Source: Heterotrichella gracilis
Lineage: Eukaryota > Sar > Xanthophyceae > Tribonematales > Xanthonemataceae
Direction of reading: 5' to 3'
NCBI GenBank assembly: GCA_032358255.1
Contig: JAULBX010026275.1
Coordinates: 1 to 50,278 of the forward strand
Length of the DNA: 50,278 nucleotides
Part shown: positions 12,222 to 22,247 of the stretch, piece by piece
Position numbering within the stretch: the first letter of the stretch is position 1
How the letters are laid out: each line of letters begins with the position of its first letter
The notes under the pieces: model-generated
Databases searched by the model: none
Seen by the model: the letters and a program-made list of their open reading frames with translations, nothing else
Told to the model about the DNA's origin: nothing
Position numbers and translations under genes: made by a program

Positions 12222-13261
12222 ATCTTACAGCACTCGCAGCGGGCGACTGCCCCCTAACCCATCGGACCCAGATCCCACACAAGGCGACTACGCATACACA
12301 AGTGGTGCGCACGTCGTTGGTGCTATATCATATGTCACATCGACGTGATAGGTTAACAATCAGAACTCGTGACTGGTCCAACCCGATGGCTTGCATGACT
12401 AAACTTCAAGATGGGGCATGTGAACCCACATGCAATGGATAGTAAAGTACAGCAGAATATTGGGAGCAACGGTGTCCGACAAGTACGCTCAAAACCTAAA
12501 AACTATCGTTGTTACAACCACCACTCGTATACAAACCGCACCGTGTATCACAGTCTTTCCTGTGGACTTGCTACAAAAATCTCTTGAAATCCCAGGAATA
12601 ATTTCCAGCAATCCCAATGACTGCACAGCCCAATGACACATGGGTGACGATTGTGATGCTCCCACATTCTCGAGCACCATGCAGTTGGTGGTGGCAAAAG
12701 AACGAGTACATAGCCCAGGTTGGTGTCACCAACAAAGAGTGTGGTGTCACCAACAACGAGTGTGGTGGCAACATCCATGCTGCGTCACAAGGTCAATCGA
12801 AGAACTCCACAAAGTTGCATCCCTGGCGTGGCCGCTGCTGTGGCGCCTCTATCGACAGCCTGGCATTGCTCTGCAACACAAAAGAAAAGCCGTGAGATAC
12901 TATGCGCGTTCCACTTTTGTACTGAAATGCGGTGGTCACTTACTCGACAGGTTTCTTTGAAGTCAGCACATGTTTATTTGTGCCCGATAACTAGCCTAGG
13001 CTACCGTATAGGGCACCAACCAAGCTCTGTCATCCCTGCCCTCTGCAAGCTTGTCAATCAACGCAGCACACCCTCCACGCCCCGTCACACCACCACATCA
13101 CCCAGACAGCCAGTCAATGTAGTGCACCGTAACCAGTGGCCCTTGCAACAGGACGAGTCCAAACACATCGCACATAAGTATTACATGCTCTCCTGCTGCA
13201 GCCAGGACCCTACACTGGTTGCGCACTGGAGTACCCAAGTACAATCCCTTAACCCCTAAAC
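12222..13261. other. Intergenic region between the F-box gene 3' side and the CPSF-A-like gene start
   Basis: No gene was recognised. It must contain the promoter of the minus-strand gene starting at 12221 and probably the 3' UTR, and possibly an unplaced last exon, of the F-box gene. A 21-bp tandem pair of GGTGTCACCAACAA type lies at 12722-12763. Short minus-strand frames that could extend the GRF gene exist near 13150-13240, but none is convincing. Confidence 0.4.
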
Positions 13262-16200
13262 CTAAACGCAAACCGCTTCTGCGTGAGCGCCCTCCTGTAG
13301 CATTAAAACCGCCTGCATCTCAGCCACCGCCACACCCTTGGCCAGGATGTCACCAGTGCAGCACGCAGCACCATGCCACCCAGCTCCCGCCACTACATGC
13401 ACTGCACCACACGGTCCTTGCAACCCCCAAACCCTCAACCCAAACCCTCAACCCTAAACCCACCACACGGTCCTTGCAACCATGACCAGAAACCTGAGTT
13501 CACGCGTTTTTCGCACTGCACGAGCCTCACCCTGTTGTGCTTGATCGCCTTCCTGCAGCTGTAGAAGCGCCTGCTGTCTGGCAGCCCCTCCACCCCGCCT
13601 CCACGCCCCCCTCCTGTCCGGGTGGTGCGCAGCACTGCCGGCACCCCGCACTTGCATGTGGGTGGCATGGGGCTACTGGGGCTGGCCACCTGATGCGCCA
13701 TGGCGAAAGTCGACATCCTTGTTGCTAGCTCCTGCATAAATTGGCATCCGTAGTGTGCTCGCAGATTGTAAATTACCTGTCACCGAGGTAAGGCCGGCAT
13801 CTGAGTGCGCGGGAAAGGGGGGTGGCGCCAGGAGTTACAAATATGCTCACTGTTAGTTCATCTGTAAACAAGTGTACCCCTATTGTTGCCATACCACACG
13901 GCAATAGTTTGTGCTTGTACTTATGAATGTTAATTCTATCTATTTTAAATATTAGTAATATTACATTACAGTGAGCATATTTGTAATTCTATTAAAATCA
14001 TAAATTCTATATATGTTTTCATTATTACAGCGTTGGCGATTACCTGCGTCACTGAGATGAGGCCTGCATCAGGGTGCAGAGGGGAGGTGACGCCAAACCA
14101 CAGGTGGCAAGAGATTGAGGGCGGGGACTGGTAACCCACGTGCGGCCCTGAGGAGTTGGCATCCAAAGACATGTTGGGGACCCGCCTGCGCATGAAGGCC
14201 GCGGATGAGGGGTCAGGGCACGCATGGGCAATGCGTTACACCGCCAGGCATGCGGTGTTGGCACGTGAAGAATTGACAATGCAGTTGTTGCAGGCGGATA
14301 CTGTTGGCACGAAGTTGCTACAAAGGAATTCGTGATGGTTTGGTGAGGATTGACGATGCAATTGCACGACCCGCAAGGTGCAAGCGGCATTGCTTTGTCA
14401 ATGACATTGGAATGGTCCCATGCAGTATTAGTGCTCCACCATGCATCATCACTTATAGCTAGCCTGACAGTACTTGCCTCTGATGCCTAGCAAGCTACAT
14501 AATCACCTTGTGTGTTCCATTTGGATCATCACCCTGGACATTTCCCTCTTTTTCAATATATCTTTCTTAACCCCCTGTCTCTGCAACCCATTACCCTAAA
14601 CGGATCCCCTGCCTCTCTCCCTCACACCGCACCTGATGACGTGGCCTGTTGAGGCCTCCAGCAGGTACATCTTCCCCCTGCTGGTGCTCACAGCCACCAC
14701 CCCCTCGCCACCCGATGCGCACATGTGGGCGCCGCGTGGCAGGCGCAAACACCACTGGGGGCCCACAAGCACCGCCTCACAGGGGGGGTCCAGTAAGCTG
14801 CCGCTGGTGCTGGTACTGGCGGTGGTGCTAGTGCTGGCGCCAGTGCCAGCGGTGCTCGTGGTGTTGGTGCTGGTGCTGGTGCCGGTACCATTTTTTGCCC
14901 TGGCAGTCGTGCTGGCGGTGGTGCTAGTGCTGGGGTCGGAGGTGGTGGTGGTGCTAGTGCTGGTGCTGCTTGATGCGATAATGCTAGTGCTGGGGCCGGT
15001 CTTGGGAGGCATTGGAGAGGGGTAGAAGTCCAACTTGAAGGCCATCACTGTGGGCGCACTGTGCATGACCCGCATGGGCGGGGTGGCATCTGAAGTGGAC
15101 TGGGCTGTGCTTGTTGCATCGCCCCCGGCATGCTTGCCAACCCGCAACCGCCCCAGCGCTGCAGACAGCATTTCCCTCTCTCCCTCCTGTGAGGAACCAC
15201 CCCCTGGCTGCGCTTGGTTGCGATCCCCCCCTGGCTTTGCCCGTGCGCCTTTCCCCCTTGATTTCTTATGTGCGCTTCCCTCCCCTGACGCCGCCTGAGA
15301 GCTAGCACCCCCTGACACCCCCTGTGCATGCTCCTGCACTGGCTGCACATCACCAGCTGCCTGCCTGTTGGCTGGCTCTGCCGTTGGCATAAGCACATAC
15401 AGCCACAATTTGTCCAAGCAAGACGTGGAAAAGTCTGCTGCGCCACGCGCCTCATCCCCACTGTCTGACGCACTGCCTGATGCGCCATGCTGTTCAAACA
15501 AATTGGCTGTCAAATCTGCAATGCCAGATGCCCCATGTGGTCCACCTCCATTGGCTGTGGCATCATGCAGTCCATTTGAAGAGCTTGCACCGCCATCCGA
15601 AGCAGGGGGAGGGTCTGCTGGGCTGTTCCAACTCCGACCGCTGGCCAGCAACTCAAACGCAAGGGTGATCTGCAGGGGCGGCCCGGGAAGGCTGCAGCTG
15701 TAGCGAGCGACAACCTCAAATGGCACACTTGGCACTCGTGATTCATATGGGAACTTGTCATATGGCCCCTGAACCGGCACCGCGTGGACCACCTCCATGG
15801 CTCCATTGGCCAGTGCCATGGCCAGCCGGAAAGGCGCACGGTCCAGGTTTCTCCTACACAGGCGCAGACCATCATGGGTGTGAGTGAAGTTTGGGTTTTT
15901 GGATATCGCCTGTTTTGCGACTGTTCGGCGGGGCGCTAGGGTTCCTAGGGTTCTGCCTGGGTGTGAGAGGCTGTCTGCAAGCCTTTGTGACTATCTACCA
16001 CTCAAGGGTGGTTGCCAACATAGGGTAGGTAGTCACATAGGCAGCTACAGCAACAACCAAGGCGCACCGCCCATGTTTGACGATGAGGGATGTGTGACAC
16101 ACTTGACAGCATGGCACTACACATAAGGCAGCCAATCCCCGGTGGATGGTGCCAGACCCTACCAAGACCCAACAAAACCCTAAACAAGCCGCAGCCACAC

Positions 16201-19200
16201 CCTACCTACCTGGCTGTCCCACACATTGCCAGGTGTCGCACAGGTGCGGGTGTGCAAGTGAATCCCAGGGACTCCACCCTCATGATGGTGGCTCCTGCCA
16301 TAAGACAACTAGCTGAGAAAAGCCACACATACACCTGCGATGCACATAAAACCAGTCAAATCCTGCATCTCTGGTTGTACCCAGGCTACGTTAGGGCTTG
16401 AGCTAGGGTATATTGCAAGGCTGCACCACAGCACGCACCCCCTTCACCCAATGGTGTGCACTTGCATTTGCAACGCCACATCACCAACCAGGGCCATTGT
16501 TGCTAACACACCACGTTGCATCCCTTTCTCTTTTTGACACCCCAACCCCACAGACCCCAACCTAGCCACCGTCATGCACACGCGCATCCGCAATCCCGCA
16601 CGCCCTGCACACGCACATGCGCCCGCACCATCCCCGTGTTGTCACTGCTGGCCATTCGCATACCCCCCTCGGACACGCCAAATCTAAACCCTAAACTATA
16701 AACCCTATCACAGGGTTCGCACCGTCCCCGCGCTGTCGCTGCTGGCCATTCGCATACCCCCCTCGGGCAGGGCGCCAGCAGCGCTCCCTGGGTCCCCAGC
16801 CACCTCCTCAAAGCAGCATGATCCAACGCCCCCCTTGTGGTTGACAGGCAGGTTCAAGACCATGGGGTGTGGCATGGCCAGATGCTCATATCTATTCATG
16901 TCCCAGATGAATACCAAGCCAAAGGTGGTCTGTAACACAACCGTGATCTGGTTAATACCAAATGCAGGTGTTGGGGTTGGCTGCCTATCTTGCGTTTGAG
17001 CAGGGATGCATGCTATAATATTTTTCAATTAACCACCTACATTCATGAGCATCATTGCAAAAGTTCATGTCCAGAAATGCTCATGCCGGATGAACACCAG
17101 GCCACCCCTTGCCTATGACATAGTTTCATCACTTAGTTGCACAAATGAACACCAGTAAGTAAGTATCTGCATTCCACTATGTAGCCAGATTATAATGCCT
17201 GGGTATGCCTCACCCCATTCCTAGAGCCAAGGCTTGTCTACCAAAACCAGTGCTCAAGTACTAACCCATCTCCAGCCAAGCATGCAGCCGCACCTGTGCC
17301 ACCACCCCCAAACCCTAAACCCTACCTCCAAGTCAAAGCCTCCAATGCTCTACCCCTACCCCAACCAAGCATGCAGCCACACCTGTGCCACTACCCCCAA
17401 ACCCTAAACCCTACCTCCAAGTCAAAGCCTCCAATGCTCTAAACCCTACCCTAAACCCTAAACCCTTCCCCAGCCAAGCATGCAGCCTCACCTGTGCCAC
17501 CAGCGGTGCGCGCAGCGCCGCCAGCCGCATCCTTCTGTAACCACCGCCTGCCGCTCCCGCGCCAGCCGCCTCCTTCGCAGCAATAGCCTCATAATCGACC
17601 CATGGACGTGCGCCGGTCTCCTGTTCTTCAATTTCCGCTAGCGCACTGGCAATGTAAGACTCCCCTGGGGGCACCAGCCACCTCTTGGCATGCAGGCGGG
17701 ACATGTGGTGCCGCCCGGGCGCCAGCGGGGTAGGGCAGCGCAGGTCCAAGCAGTAGGTGGGGTTGCTTTCAACCACCACCCACGGTGGCTGAATGAGCAC
17801 GTTGACCAGACCCTCCTGGGGTGCCGCTTGACCATCAGCGCCTTGCTGCAGGAGGGGGTCCAGGAGTAGGGTTTAGGGGTGCATGGCGATGCTGGGTGTG
17901 GGTTGGTGTGGGGATGGGAAGGCAGAAGGGAGGCGCCATGGCGCATGCTGTTGTTGGTAACAAAGGCACGCTGTGGTTGCACAAAATGCACACAAGGGAG
18001 CTGAACCTGCTTAGGGTTTAGGGTTCAGGGTTTTTGTGAGGATGCTGAACCCTCCCTGCAGGCGCACTGCAAGGGTTGCTGGGAGCAGGGAGAATTGAGT
18101 TCAACCTCTCGTGTGCGCAATGAGGCACCAGGCTTGCAAACAAACACGAGCGCCTAGCACACAACCCTAAACCCTACACTGCCAGCACGCAACGCACTGG
18201 CGGGTGCACCAGTGCAGTGCGTAGTTTACCAGTGCGTAGGTTACAGGTTGCAGTGCGTAGGTGCCATGGGGGGCTCACCAGCATAGTGAAGCTGTTGCCC
18301 CGCAGCAGGCGCGTCCTCCACGCCGCGTGCGTCACCCGCTGCTTCACCACCTTGCGGCAGGCCTTGGGCCTCAGGGGTCGGACCCCTGGATCGTCACCTG
18401 GGAGGCGCACATGGGCAGGTGAGTAGCGCAGGCCTGAACCCTACATAACCCTATCGGTGGTGTTTGCTTTTGGGCCTGAAGTTGGGTGCCTGGACAATAC
18501 CTGGAAAACAGGTGTGGACCTCGCCCGCACATTGCACCTCCTGCATGACCTGCTCCCAAATCCCATCGCCTTCCAGGATGCGGCGGAGCCTCTGGCACGA
18601 GTCTGCACCAACCACACCAAGGTATGTAAGGCGCAGCACAAAACCCTTTGTCCATACCTTCTGAGCTCAGAGGGGTGCAATGCATTGCCCACACCAAGTG
18701 CCTACTTGTGGCACGCACCAACTGCACTAGTGCAGCCAGTAGAAGCGTATTGCTCATGCTGTCATCAACATAAGATACTAATACTGGCAAGGGTTGTTCA
18801 ACGGTGGTAGTGTTTATGCAGCTCCTGTCACTGGCTTATACCTGTGACAACCTGGAAAAGCTGATAAAGTCGAGGTCTCTTACGATTTATAACTAACAGT
18901 ACCGGATGTGAACCTGAGGTGAGGTGTTGGATAGCCATCGCACTGCGCCATGCATGCATCAACACAAGAAACAACGCCAAGCATGCATCAACACAAGACA
19001 AGACAACACAAGAAACGACGCCATGCATGCATCAAGAAACAACGCCATGCATGCATCAACACAAGATTGAACATATGCATGCACTGCGTGCGGGTGGGCG
19101 TGGCATCGCTCAATTGCACGGTGCCGTTGGATGCATGCATACACCAACCTGCGCATGCAACCAACGAAGCTGCTGGAACGTGTTCCAGTATAGTACGAAC

Positions 19201-19224
19201 AACATTATCGTCCAGATCCTCCAT
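13262..19224 (-). CDS. F-box protein with propeller-like middle and C-terminal GRF zinc finger (last exon uncertain)
   Basis: Exons: 19224-19149, 18602-18501, 18397-18279, 17845-17492, about 16980-16712, about 16308-16210, 15853-14633, 14185-14044, 13731-13531, then an uncertain terminal exon (a phase-compatible one is 13312-13262). Exons 1 and 2 join to an F-box: LDDNVVRTILEHVPAASL, then SCQRLRRILEGDGIWEQV. F-box proteins usually dock to SKP1-CUL1 ligases as substrate receptors. The middle has propeller-like strands (TVVLQTTFGLVFIWDM; GVVAVSTSRGKMYLLEASTG). The 1221-nt exon also holds a long Ser/Thr/Gly-rich insert. The exon at 13731 encodes CKCGVPAVLRTTR and SRRFYSCRKA, the first three Cys of a GRF zinc finger, a single-stranded nucleic-acid binding fold. 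The expected final Cys-x-Phe-Phe-x-Trp was not found, so the C-terminus may be mis-modelled or degenerate. The donor of the exon ending near 16712 is also uncertain (16723 is the alternative). Confidence 0.72.
13771..14095 (-). repeat. Echo of the 14185-14044 exon 3' end plus donor
   Basis: 13771-13830 resembles 14039-14095: both carry a GTAATT/GTAATC donor preceded by a diverged copy of the same coding end. The copy lies in the downstream intron. An AT-rich element with inverted ends (13835-13986) lies between the two copies. Confidence 0.65.
13835..13986. repeat. AT-rich element with 19-bp perfect inverted ends (MITE-like or hairpin)
   Basis: TTACAAATATGCTCACTGT at 13835-13853 is repeated as its exact reverse complement at 13968-13986. 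The 152-bp element is far richer in A and T than the surrounding GC-rich intron. No coding capacity and no obvious target-site duplication are visible. It is non-autonomous if mobile. Confidence 0.55.
14790..15000 (-). repeat. In-frame Ser/Thr low-complexity tract in the F-box gene
   Basis: The plus strand shows repeated GGTGCTGGTGCTAGTGC-like units. On the coding strand these give alternating Ser, Thr, Ala and Gly runs (for example STSTTTTSDPSTSTTAST). It lies between two propeller-like segments, so it is probably a flexible, length-variable loop. Confidence 0.75.
16623..16766 (-). repeat. Echo of a propeller exon 3' end flanking a telomere-type motif
   Basis: 16623-16672 matches 16717-16766 (shared core GGCCATTCGCATACCCCCCTC). 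The intervening 44 bp contain AAATCTAAACCCTAAAC. The right-hand copy is the true end of the exon starting at 16980. The left copy has a similar GTGCGG donor but no upstream exon. Confidence 0.75.
17273..17503 (-). repeat. Two further copies of the exon end plus donor of exon 17845-17492
   Basis: Three copies of AGCCAAGCATGCAGCC-CACCTGTGCCAC start near 17273, 17362 and 17472. Only the last is attached to the open exon. The two echo units, about 90 and 110 bp, each contain an AAACCCTAAACCCTACC run and the shared phrase AAGTCAAAGCCTCCAATGCT. Confidence 0.85.
18950..19080. repeat. GCATGCATCAACACAAGA minisatellite in F-box intron 1
   Basis: Four imperfect units of GCATGCATCAACACAAGA/AACGCC type lie in the first intron of the F-box gene. 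The palindromic core ATGCATGC recurs around 18951, 19024, 19047, 19073 and 19133, and also upstream of the gene near 19416 and 19588. Confidence 0.75.
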
Positions 19225-19742
19225 GGTTCTGCAGACGCTCAAACTACAGCTGGAACGGGCCAGAGAGCTAGTTATAAAGGTTCTCTCATTGAGGGTCTCA
19301 ACTTGAGGCTGAAGGTCTTTATAACTGAGCGCCGTGTTGTAAAGCCCATACGTTTAGCCTAAAACTTCAACGTTGAACCAAACAATACCTTTGTGGGCGA
19401 TGCCCGTTGCAATGCATGCATGCGTCAAGGGGGATTTATAAGCACAATATGGCAAAGAGAAATACCGTCGGTAGCTTATGAAGCGTTGTGCGACAGTGCC
19501 TTATGTATGTGGGACATGTGCCCAGAGTTTGTTGGGTGGGTGTAACAGTTCAGAGCAACGAGATTATCCGTGCTTGTTTTCGAGAAATGCATGCATTAAT
19601 TAGAACATACAATGTGCATGCACATGGCCTAAACCACGCCAGGGGTTAGGCCACGAGTTCAAAAGTCACAGTAAAGGTGGCAAGAGGGAAGCTGACACGC
19701 TTGTTTCGTCGGCAAGGAACCCGGTTTCAGCCTTTTGGTCGA
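19225..19742. promoter_or_regulatory. Divergent promoter region between the F-box gene and the plus-strand gene
   Basis: This 518-bp region separates the ATG at 19224 (minus) from the ATG at 19743 (plus). At 19386-19441 it holds a block nearly identical to 33167-33209. The block starts TACCTTTGT, has the dyad GGGCGATGCCC, then TTGCAATGCATGC, AAGGGGG and a TATA-like TTTATAAG. The orientation matches the plus-strand gene, with the TATA-like sequence about 300 bp before its ATG. Function is inferred. Confidence 0.6.
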
Positions 19743-21303
19743 ATGGACCCAGGAATGGACCCTGTCGTGGAAAGCTTGTTAGCAGCGGTGCAGTACCCCA
19801 AGCAGCCCATCTCAGAGAAGGCCAAGTACTGCGTGTCGCAGAAGAAGGACTTGTCCTTGACCAATAGTCAGTGGATGCAAGTGAAGTTAGCACTCCCGGT
19901 GTCGGTCTGGGCGGAGGTCCAGCACGCTAGGTGCGTGGTTGCACTCCATCCCCAGCACTCCATCCCCAGCACGGGTCCTGTGCCGAGACCAGTGCCGCAC
20001 CAAAACAACTCCTGTCTGCAGTTGTTGCCTCTGTTGTATATGTGCAACTATCTGACCGTCTGCACCTATCCTCAAAGTCACCTGCACCACATGGCTGTGC
20101 AACAAACACCCATCTTTCTGTCCCTGCATTTTCGTGCAGCTTGGTCTGTGAGGTGTTCAGTCGCTTATACTGTGTGTGTATTGTCGTGTAGAGGGCCTGG
20201 ACCTCAAGATTGCCAGAGAAGAGCTGCGCGAGCTGCTTGCAGGAGAGCTGACGCCAGCTTTTGCTGACCAGTTGGAGGAAGCCCAGCTAGATTACCTCAG
20301 ACAACAAGGTTTAACGCGTACGGCAGCTCTGACTGGGATCGAGGACGCTGACCTCCCCACATACCTTTTCAGTATGGGGCAGCGGCGCCAGCTCGTTCGC
20401 CATTTCAAACCCACAGGTGAGGGGGGGCAGGACGAAGGGCGGTGTGGACAACCCTGCTGTATGGGTGAGCACTTGCTTAGGTATCCTTGTCCTGCAACCT
20501 GCTGCCTCAGGTGAAACCAGTGCCCATGGTGGTTGCCTTGAAGTCGTTGCCTTGTCTTCACCCGCAGTAAAAGTGTCTGTCCTTTTACACCCTTCATCGT
20601 CACTACCCTTGACAAATTGAATTGCCCTTTGCTACAGCTGCTACAGCTGCTATTATTACCAGCTGCTATGGGATATCCTCCAACCTTATCCTCCATACCT
20701 TGCAACGCCAACCACTTGATCGCGCAGGCTTTGAAGGGAATGCATCCACCCTTGTTGAGCTGATGAAAGGTAATTTCACCGAATGCTGTAAATTGGTTTC
20801 GATCTTTGACAACTTTTGTCCAAGCAGGGTTGTTGATCAGGGTCTTGGACGACGAGGCTGTCATGGGGAGAGTTATGGAGAGAGCTCGCCAGCTTGTGCT
20901 GCCACAAATCAAGTTCAAAGCCAGCCATCAGAGCAGCAACCCGGTGGTAACAGCTCTTGCTCTGGCTGGTCCCTCAAACCTGGGGCTTCCGACAGTGGGG
21001 GAGGGAAGAGCTGGCGAGAAGAGCTCGTCACCTTCCTTTGAGTCGTCCCCTACGCCTGGTACAAGCAAGGAGCATGGGGTGCCTGGCACAAGCACGGCAT
21101 CCAGTGGCAGCAACCCTCAGGATCAGCTGGCTGCGCTGTTCAGCGAGGAGAAGGAGGCTGAGTATTCAGCTATGTGGGAGATGTTGATGGGGGCCGAAGA
21201 ATACATGGTGGCAGCAGGTTATCCAGGAGTGCCCGAGAAGATCACGCATTCAACATTGAGGCACCGGTTTGAGAGCATGCAGATCGTGCACATGCCACGC
21301 TGA
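19743..21303 (+). CDS. Conserved-looking protein of unknown function
   Basis: I do not recognise this protein. Supported exons: 19743 to about 19930 (3' border uncertain, since the best donor GTGCGT at 19931 does not match the phase of the next exon), about 20194-20416, 20647-20769 and 20828-21303. The last three join in phase and end at a TGA. The N-terminus is MDPGMDPVVESLLAAVQYP. The second exon is helical and charged (REELRELLAGELTPAFADQL). The third has FEGNASTLVELMKG. The last starts LLIRVLDDEAVMGRVMERA, continues through a Ser/Pro/Thr-rich linker, and closes with an acidic helix (QLAALFSEEKEAEYSAMW) and a basic-hydrophobic tail. There is no signal peptide or membrane segment. It is probably a soluble helical protein of about 330 aa, transcribed divergently from the F-box gene. 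Confidence 0.65.
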
Positions 21304-22247
21304 GGGTGTGAACTCAGTAAAAGCAGGTTGGACGGCAAGTCCCTGTGCAGAGAGGGGGGGTGGCTGTTGTCTCGCACAGCTCTGTTAGTTTGCATCCCCG
21401 CTTGGTGGACTCCAGCCACTACTCCTTGAGACGGCAGTGTAGAGACAGGGTCCCTTGAAATAAACGCGGATGTATATATGCATTCCTACGTCATCATGTT
21501 GGGTTCTTATGTGGTTCTGCCAACTTGGCGCCAAGCTTTGCTATGTGTCATACGCTGCTGCAGCATAGCTGCTATTTACTCTGGATTTAGGCAGCTGCAC
21601 AGTGGGTATGAAAATGTTGATGTCTGGTGGGCGGATGGTATTACCAGCTCCACTTGATTTTGATGTACATCATGTGTAGACAGATTACAGCAGTAAGTCA
21701 TAATATTATTTTCACCACCCATTGGTTGATTTGCTACCGCCACAGCAGCCAGTTCCATGGACGCTTGTCATAGTATCATACTCCATGCTTTTTTGGTGGT
21801 TGCGAGACATAACCCAGTACTGATTCAAGAAAAATGTGTAAGAATACATCAGATTCTGCTACCCTGATTCGTAGTAGAATAATTTCCTGCTAGCTAATGA
21901 CATATGTGTGGCGCAACCCCACGTTGCCCCATGGCACTTGCCTACTGCCTACCCTGCTGCCTACCCTGCTGCCTACCCCTCCATACAAGAATCATTGAAT
22001 GGCCAATCCACTGATGGAAAAAAGCAAGAAAACACAGAAGCAGTGCACTGCAAACAAAAACAAAATCGAAGCATGGTGCCAGCTAGTTATAACTTATCCA
22101 CTCTTTTAAAACCATTCCCTACACAGTACAGCCCATTTGCGGTAAGTTGACAGCCACTACAAGCAGCATCGCCGCATGCACGCGGTCACCAGCACCCCCA
22201 TCCAATCCATTGTACATCACCCCATGCAGCTGACCAGTGCGCTTGCA
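21304..22247. other. Convergent intergenic region, no gene seen
   Basis: This is the 3' flank shared by the plus-strand gene ending at 21303 and the minus-strand BRCA2 gene ending at 22248. A triplicated 12-bp CTGCCTACCCTG unit lies at about 21946-21978. No coding sequence, tRNA or recognisable repeat family was found. Confidence 0.5.

Noticed and set aside
14636..15025. Plus-strand Val/Leu-rich frame that looks like membrane segments
   Set aside because: It is the antisense of the Ser/Thr-rich tract of the F-box gene; the hydrophobic run comes from the GGTGCTGGT repeat.
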